Shown here: one piece after another, positions 57,094 to 64,000 of the stretch
How positions within the stretch are numbered: position 1 is the first letter of the stretch
Layout: the number at the start of each line of letters is the position of its first letter
Translations under genes and position numbers: made by a program
NCBI GenBank assembly: GCA_002633005.1
Contig: NMRA01000163.1
Coordinates: 280,071 to 344,070, forward strand
From: Phoronis australis
Lineage: Eukaryota; Phoronida; Phoronidae
Direction: 5' to 3'
DNA length: 64,000 bases
The notes under the pieces: generated by a model
Databases searched by the model: none
Seen by the model: the letters and a program-made list of their open reading frames with translations, nothing else
What the model was told of the DNA's origin: nothing

Positions 57094-60086
57094 GCTGGAT
57101 GTCCTAGTTCAAGCTCAACTAAAGGATCCTCACGGGTTAAGCAAAATATTAAAAGTTCCAGTCAGCGAGTCACGCACCCAAAACAATACGTGCAGCTGAA
57201 AAAAAAACTGCAGCGATGAAGGTTCTCGAAACCTGTGCCAATTAATTATTAAGCGATGTCCATACAGCGAATGTCTGAGGTCCGCAAACCAAGGCATTCA
57301 TGGCGACTGACGTACCCGCACCCCTATTAGTTCGTCCTACTCATCAGTTAATTGCAACTTACGTATATTTAATTGCGGTCACTATTGCAATTTGTGGACA
57401 GCAGCATACGTTTATACTGTGTGTGGCCGATCTAACTGTTGAGGGCGGGTCCGGGTCGAAAGACGTAAGACCGCTCACAGATGTTCAGCCTGTTGTGTAG
57501 AGCCACAAGTCAGCTCAAGGAATTGCTGTAGTTTTATTGCTCAACAGCATTAGAGGTTGGGTATGAAGAAAAATGCAGAAAGCCGTTTTTTTTTCACTAA
57601 CAACTTCTTGTGAGAATCCGACCAAAAATCAGAAAGCAACCTCAAAATTCCCAACCCGGGGGTTTGCACAATACTAGTTTAATTTGAGGTGAAGTGGAGC
57701 TTGTTCCTAAATCACATTGTAAAACTTATATGCTGAGGTTTAACTCAAGCTCAAGATTACTAAATAGCTATTTTTGGGCTAACCTTATTTTATGGTTGAC
57801 CTTATTAAAAATTCAAAAGTGAAAAATTTCTATATTTTTTATTTTTCTTGGCTTTGAGTGCCCATAATTTGTGCAGCTAAGCGCAATTTAAAAGATTGGT
57901 GACAGTTTAGCTTTACAATTTGAATATTTAACTAATAAAATATTCAAGATGTTGGGAAAATGACCACCAAACAGTAAAATAAAAACTGTACATACTTGAA
58001 AATATGACATGATAATTTTAGGCGAAGTGAACGTGAATGATGATTCAAACTTAGTAGTGTATTAGCTATATACGATGCCAAAACACAAATACTGCTAACA
58101 TGTCTCCTTATTGACTTCAGAAGCTGTAGGAACCGATGAACACGTTTCCGTGCAAAGCAGCCTGCATGACTTTCTGACACTTGAACCTTCTTCTGCATAC
58201 CCAAACCCCTTTGCAACCAAAAACTATCTTGAAAACTATCCTGGGTGTATCAGTCAATCAGTAATAACTGGCGACGGGATTCCATTAACGAGTTCGCTAG
58301 CATCCTTAGCTGTCATGGAAGAATGGTGTTTGTGACCGGCGGCAACCATCTCCTCGTCATTGCTGCGAAATTTTTCATCCGTTTGTTGATATATTCGAAG
58401 ATTTGTTGTAGTCTCGTTTACATGGAACGTGAATAGAAATGGATATTTCCATGTATGTAAGCTTATCGGCAACCCCATCTCCCACTTAGTTATTTCCAAG
58501 ATTGTGCGGAGTCATTTTTCTTGAACATACAGTACCCATGATCTGAAGAAGTGGTCTTTTCCAGGAGTCCGCAGCTCCCCATGCGAAAATAGAAACGAGA
58601 TGTCAGCAAATTGTATTAATAGTAAAGAGACACGTTCGCCTTATCAGATGGAGGCAATGTAAAGTGCCTAGGAGAGGTAAAAACCGTCTCGTGACCCAGG
58701 CACGCGGAAGACTTGTTTGACTTAGTTGTGGTATACGTTCTTAAGCAGCACTAATTCTTACAATGCTTTTTGCAACGAATTACGTCTAAACAGTTGTGTT
58801 TAATGTACAGTACAGTTCGCATTACACACTATATACTGCTTGTACAATAGGCCATGGGTTAAGGATGGCGTAGACTAACAGTGATGCTACGGTAAGATGA
58901 GACCCTGGGTAGTTCAAATTCTGAAAATTATCTTGTCTTCCCTTCATTATAGTAAATCCAGATGTTTGTTAAATAAAAGAATTGTTCAATTGTTTGTACC
59001 TGACGTATATGATAATATGAAATTGTAAGCAACCCATGACAAATAAATTCTTTCACCAGTGCAAACATATCTTCTAACAGGTGTCTTGCGGGTGTAAGAA
59101 CCATGTACTCAAATGGCATGACCTCACATTCCGTTGTGCCATATTACTTCGTATCCTCCCATCTGTAAACATATCATTAACTATAATATAATAACATGCT
59201 AAAGTTGAGCTCAGCTTCATAAAATGAAAGTTGATTGCAAACCAAAGATTTCTGCAACCAGCGGAATGAAACGGAAAAACACCACGGGGACCGTTTACTT
59301 AATCGTTGTGGAAGTGCTTGAATTACAGTGTGAAATACACTGAATATGATACATGCATTTTACAGTTTTACACAACATATTTACATGTAACTCACTAGTG
59401 CTTATATTGATTCTAGTGGCTATTTAATAAGAAAGATTGACAATGCTGAATTGAATGAAATAAGATTTTACAAAGACCGTTAGACTCCTCTCTGCTCGGT
59501 CTTAGTAGTGAATGAATGCAAGAAATCTAGAGTGAACGAGACCCTAGAAATATCACGAAAGCTCCACACATTCTCGAACCAAAGAAAATTCATGCAAGCG
59601 CAAGAGTAGTCAGAAAATTTATTTCCTGCGTTAACTTTTGTGTTTCCGCGACACCAGCAGTGTTGCAACGGATTGATTACCTGAATACACATGTACCTGT
59701 AGGCTCTACATGTAGATTACATTGTGGCCAATTCTTGCGGAACGATTTTATATTACAAACTAGCTTTCAAAAATATAATGCGTTGCAAAATACATGCAAC
59801 CGATCTGATGGTCAATAAGTGAGTTAGTCGCTAATTGGGGTCGTACAGGCAAACGCCTGCTTAGCGTACGAGTTTCAAAGCATGTTGAGAATTTCTCGCT
59901 TACACTGGTGACCGGTCTGATTCCCTAAGCCCCAGACAACTTTTCCCATGCCTATTCATCACGCCCTTTGTATTAATGTATATCTGAGCTAATGAACTGG
60001 AAAGGTAATTACTGGCGTTACTGTCTCAACAATGGTTGCTATTTGTACCCCCAATTTGATTTTCTCTGACATTTGCAAAGTTATAG

Positions 60087-60126
60087 CAAGGAGTGTACTA
60101 TATTACATGTAATAGTACACTCCTTG
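60087..60126. mobile_element. 40-bp palindromic mini-element with 7-bp target duplication, copy 2
   Basis: It starts CAAGGAGTGTACTAT and ends ATAGTACACTCCTTG, nearly a perfect palindrome around TACATGTA. The flanks are the identical heptamer GTTATAG (60080-60086 and 60127-60133). The first 11 and last 11 bases equal those of the copy at 20659-20694, while the duplicated flank differs. Confidence 0.8.
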
Positions 60127-60619
60127 GTTATAGCTTACAACTCTGGAGATTAGTTTTAACTCGGAACATTATGACTAAAAAGGTTAAGTTGTGTTTATCT
60201 CATTAAAGGGCCACTTCCCAAAGAAACGATAAGTTACATATTGGTTTTCTTAATTTTTAATGCTTCTGCCCACTTTTTTTTCTTATCGGGAACGGGCTGA
60301 TAACTTTTTATCTAAGTTTGAAACTTGAAGTACCAAAACAGTGGTAGATTTTGATCGCCAGCTAAACTTAATTAGTTAAGTTCATTGTGAGCCCATCCCT
60401 AAACTTACCACATTACAGGTACACTAAACAATTCAGGTGTCATTAAAGTTTAATCTTTATTAGAACCCAAATCATATTTTTTTTACAAAAGTGCAAATAT
60501 GGTAATAACCAAACTCAAGATTTGGAATCTCTGGACAATTTTGGTGGCACTGACTATATAACTATTCTAGCTCTTTGTCAGTAATAAAAAATGGAAAGTG
60601 TTTCCTGGTAAAAAATCTG

Positions 60620-60669
60620 GTTAAATGAGATTGAAAGAATATTAAAAATATGAATCCATGTGATATTGT
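60620..60669 (+). repeat. Shared segment G, copy 2
   Basis: Matches 28181-28229 with two or three differences (TTAAATGAGATTGAAAGAAT and TGAATCCATGTGATATTGT). The sequence after it, with GTGGCGGATCGAGGAT and a G run, resembles the ends of common invertebrate transposons. Confidence 0.6.
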
Positions 60670-60944
60670 AAACTCTGATCAGCGTTTGTATATCCACCGC
60701 GTATATCAGTGGCGGATCGAGGATATCACAAGGGGGGGGCAACATTTTGTCCGGCTTTAGGCATTTGCGCAAACTGAACCACGATTGTAGATGCGAATAG
60801 CACCGAATGGGGGGAGGTCGCTCAGAAAATTTTTCTGTTTTTACCTCTAAAAATCAAGCATTTTCCTTGATTCCTGAAGTATTATCCAAGAAAAAAAGAA
60901 AAAAAAATGGAGAACGTGTCAAACAGGAAAACTTGAACTTAACG

Positions 60945-61012
60945 TACCAAAGACTCGAACTCACGACCTGGAGCTTAATGAGCGCGTGCGTTACCACTAC
61001 AGCACACCACGA
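60945..61012 (-). repeat. tRNA-like segment, probable SINE head or tRNA pseudogene
   Basis: On the - strand it reads TGCTGTAGTGGTAACGC (a box A / D-arm form), then about 20 bases, then GGTCGTGAGTTCGAGTC (a box B / T-arm form), at normal tRNA spacing. The T-stem does not pair (GTGAG against CTTTG) and no good acceptor stem closes, so it is not a working tRNA gene. Followed on the - strand by T-rich sequence. The internal polymerase III promoter is typical of tRNA-derived SINEs. Confidence 0.6.
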
Positions 61013-61174
61013 TTTTACTACTAGAGTTATACTAAAAGACCTACTTGTTTATGGTCCACAGCGTTGCGCGCGAAACCTGCTTCTTTTCGTAATGCTATAC
61101 GTTTTATATTTTGCGCCATCAATTCTTAACAAATTTGTCGTATTTAAAATAGTCTTCACATGCCCAAAAGACCA

Positions 61175-61424
61175 GGGGCCTGTTCCAAGAAATTGACTTA
61201 AGTTCATTTTTGACTTAAGTTTAAGATTTGTCTTATCTTCCAAACTTTGAAACCTCCACAGTCGGCAAGTTAATCAAAATTAAGACAAAACTTATGTCAA
61301 ACACTTAAGTCATACTTTAGATCTCTTTCTTGAATCGTTTTTGAGACAAATTTAACTTTTATTTCAAAATTTACTAAAATTTAAGATTTGTCTTAGCTAA
61401 GTCAGTTTTGTTGGAACGGGTCCC
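61175..61424 (+). mobile_element. MITE A, copy 3 (250 bp)
   Basis: Best preserved member of the family. It starts GGGGCCTGTTCCAAGAAATT and ends with the inverse of GGGACCCGTTCCAACAAAAC, giving terminal inverted repeats of about 25 bases. The inner ACTTAAGTTTAAGATTTGTC motifs recur in both orientations. No target duplication is certain (CAG-like bases flank both sides). Confidence 0.85.
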
Positions 61425-61662
61425 AGATCCGTTTTTCGTGTTGGCAATAATGACGGGATTGCTTTGGCCAAAATCGTCAAGGTTTGACAAAGAGAGTATT
61501 GTGAGTTTCTGAGTGATTCACTAAGGCTTCGATTAAAATTCATATCTTACCAACAGCTTCTGTTTTTTCATCGTCACNTGGGGTGGTATTCCAAACCAAA
61601 AATGTCCCCCTCTCAGGATCGAGGTAATGTTTTTGAAAAAAATTATTGTGCTTCCCTTTATT

Positions 61663-61689
61663 AGTTCGAGTCCCGTCAAAAAAAAAAAA
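61663..61689 (+). repeat. Box B-like sequence followed by an A tract
   Basis: AGTTCGAGTCCCGTC is followed directly by 12 A. This looks like the 3' part of a tRNA-derived sequence inserted with a poly(A) tail, but no box A is found upstream, so it is a fragment at best. Confidence 0.35.
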
Positions 61690-62278
61690 CTATGCCAAAC
61701 GAGTCAGGCAGGCAGTTTTAAAATTTAAACCGATTCTTTAAAATCGACTTAAAATTAAAATTGTTCGCACAATGACGGTGTTCAAATATTTTTTTTTGTC
61801 TTGAAAGGTAATATCGGATTGTAGTTAACGAGCGTAATCAATTAGCGACTCCGTATTTTACGCGGGCCGGGGTTTTCACTACGGCCGTAATTCACGGGAC
61901 GGTCAACGATACGTGTATCTTAATTCTTCGAACAGAGTTAAACCCAATACTATAGGTTCTCAACTAGTATCGAAGTCGTTGCTTCGTGATTTCAAGATCA
62001 TCGAACTAAGACAGTAACATGTCTGTATATGAATACAGTCACGATGTAACATTTTGCATAACATGTAGAGTGAATTCTTCGCCATAAAATGCATGGATTC
62101 GCGAAATTTGTTCGTATTTATCAAGAACTCTGTATATTCGACGAGGCACGAGTAAGTGGCACCATTTTTAATTTATGAGCTTGATACAAAATTACTTCTT
62201 GTACACGGGATTCGGCAACTGAAACCTGTGTATGGGTCAGTTGAAACAATTAAAGAGGGGTATGTAAAAAACATTTCA

Positions 62279-62345
62279 AAAGTGGATTGCACCTTGTGGA
62301 TTTTCAAGTGGCGTTATTGGATGTCAGCTTTCTCACTTCAGCTTT
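62279..62345. repeat. Shared segment F, copy 3 (partial)
   Basis: AAAGTGGATTG, TTGTGGATTTTCAAGTGGCG and ATTGGATGTCAG follow the order seen at 24574 and 25064. A tandem CAGCTTTCTCACT pair (about 62327-62354) overlaps its end. Confidence 0.35.
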
Positions 62346-64000
62346 CTCACTGGGATTGTGAATTCTAGTGACGAACAGGAGTATAGAATGGAAGATGTTT
62401 ATATTATCAGCCAATAGGTTTTATAACAACAGTTAATGAAGAATGTTTCAAGTTTCTTTGAAAACTTTGAAACAGGCAAAATAGGTAAACAAGAGTCAGA
62501 ATCCGTGGGAACAACTGACTTCTGACTGACGTACATGCATGCTGTGTAGTATATTGTTAAAACAGGTCGGAATCGATAGCTGCACATATAGGTTGGTCCA
62601 ATTTGACACCAACACAAAAACGAGTATATTCAGCAACTCAATAAATAAAGTTCACCTGATCAATATCACAGATTAAAACACTACAAGACCTGTGCACAAC
62701 TGACATTCGTCAATTTGCTTCACAGCAATACACAGTCACGTAAATAAATTAACAAACAGAAAGTTATTGACACCAGCATTTTATGACTACTGCATTCGCA
62801 TAATTTACCCCTATCTTACACATGTACCATTTACATCTTGACAGCCGTTACTACATGTATATCCCTTGCCTTCTCAAATGCTCATTTAGTGGACATACAC
62901 TGTAACTGCATACCCACAGAGCAGAAGCAGTCTCAGCAATGAAGATGACAATTACAGCCCATTCGAATACTCGATCACCTCCATGTTGGCCTAACAATTA
63001 TGATCAGACATACTTAGGTTTAAACGCTTCTAGGCCTATTTCAGGAAAAGTGACTTAAAGATGCTGTGTTTGATTAAAACCGCGAATATCTAAATTTGTA
63101 GCAAGTGCCACCTAGTGACTTACTGGAGAACTGTGTGTGTGTGTGCAAGTATAGTAAGGAAAAGAAAGAGTTTGTAAATAAAATGCGGTTTTAAAGAAAA
63201 CACCACAACTGATACACTTAATATAAACAAAATGTGAACATAAGAAACCCCTAGTTATTCCAAATAAGTAATCATAATTTGACGGTGAAATGAATAAATA
63301 ATAAAAACTTTGCCTTGTTTTACTGGGGTAACGATGACATAATACCATACTGATGTACATAAAAATAGTCTTGCAAAATGAGACTTTCACAAGATTGTAA
63401 TGGTAACCGGTTCTCGGATGGTTTCTGGCACACCGGAAGACCCAGGCTTCTTCCTACACTAATACTGCATTTGCATCTTCACAATTTAATGAGACATAGC
63501 ATGCTTAAGGCTTTAGTCAGAGATTCTGTCTCGCACTCCCACTTTGCTACTACAAAAGAAATGTTTGATTTCATTATTAGTTGATTAAAAACAAAACCGT
63601 ACTTTATGTTGCACAGCTTGATATACACTCCCTCATGCTCTCCGCATCGTTTTCCTTCTTCCAGTGTACAATTAGTTGTAAAGCAAATTGCCAATAGACA
63701 TTTCAAATAAACAAGTTAAAATAGTAGCTATATTTTGAGAGCACATGTATCGTCCTCAGGCACCTGGTAAAATAAAAGTGGAGGAAGCGTAATAAACAAT
63801 GAAATAAACCATGACAGAATGTGTTTTTTAAATCAAGTTTGGTTTAATGAAAGGCTGCTACCGAACTATACTGATATTTTTGAATAACATTTTAGGAAAT
63901 ACTGTTGGATTAACCTGCAGTATCAAGTACACTGGGTCTCACAGACTTTGCATTCTGCTGAAGTGAAATTAAATTACTTTCCGGGAACATTTGCGTGGAA

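Larger units (their letters stand above)
57094..64000. other. Region upstream of the potassium channel gene
   Basis: About 6.9 kb 5' of the channel start codon. It should contain the channel promoter near 57100-57300, but no core element is evident. Separate entries cover the 40-bp palindromic element, segment G copy 2, a tRNA-like SINE head, MITE A copy 3, an A-tailed B-box segment and a segment F copy. A hydrophilic open frame at about 58120-58335 (+) follows a candidate acceptor (TTGACTTCAG) but matches nothing I know. No feature was seen in about 58500-60050 and 62400-64000. Confidence 0.55.

Overview
This is an AT-rich stretch of nuclear DNA from an animal. Evidence: consensus GT-AG introns in frame with recognisable metazoan genes, very long introns, many small non-autonomous DNA transposons, a decayed LINE, simple repeats and many copies of the palindrome TACATGTA. 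No bacterial operon, rRNA or intact tRNA gene was seen. The potassium channel and the mix of THAP, SWIM and LRR fragments fit a marine invertebrate. A cnidarian (coral or anemone-like) is my best guess, but the sequence alone does not prove it.

Two genes can be assembled from exons. (1) An UNC-93-like multi-pass membrane protein on the + strand has three coding exons (535-1674, 29231-29498, 31670-31914). The splice phases agree at both junctions and the predicted product is 550 residues. Its first intron is about 27.6 kb. (2) A voltage-gated potassium channel alpha subunit on the - strand has two coding exons: the T1 tetramerisation domain (57093-56623) and S1-S6 plus the C-terminus (46103-45255). 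A 10.5 kb phase-0 intron separates them and the predicted product is 439 residues. The T1 domain carries the HX5CX20CC zinc motif of Kv2-4 channels. S4 and S6 have unusual substitutions. Inside that intron, on the opposite strand, lies an exon with a SWIM zinc finger (47843-48575), so a second gene or gene remnant is nested antisense.

The other coding traces are broken. In UNC-93 intron 1 there is a THAP zinc-finger exon with two frameshifts (6674-6941), a possible acidic N-terminal exon with two stops (7099-7389, - strand), and a leucine-rich-repeat exon (about 15300-15995, - strand) split by a 405-bp inverted-repeat transposon. In the channel intron there is a LINE reverse-transcriptase remnant (52840-53340) with a damaged catalytic box.

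The rest is intron or intergenic sequence filled with repeats. The most interesting are two 36- and 40-bp palindromes (20659-20694 and 60087-60126) that begin CAAGGAGTGTA and end TACACTCCTTG. Each is flanked by a perfect 7-bp direct repeat of different sequence, as expected of target-site duplications, so they look like extremely small mobile elements. Other families are a 250-bp MITE with three copies, a roughly 400-bp family with four copies, a roughly 570-bp inverted pair, and several shorter shared segments. A 301/302-bp near-perfect direct duplication joined by a single N (4521-5124) is probably an assembly artefact.
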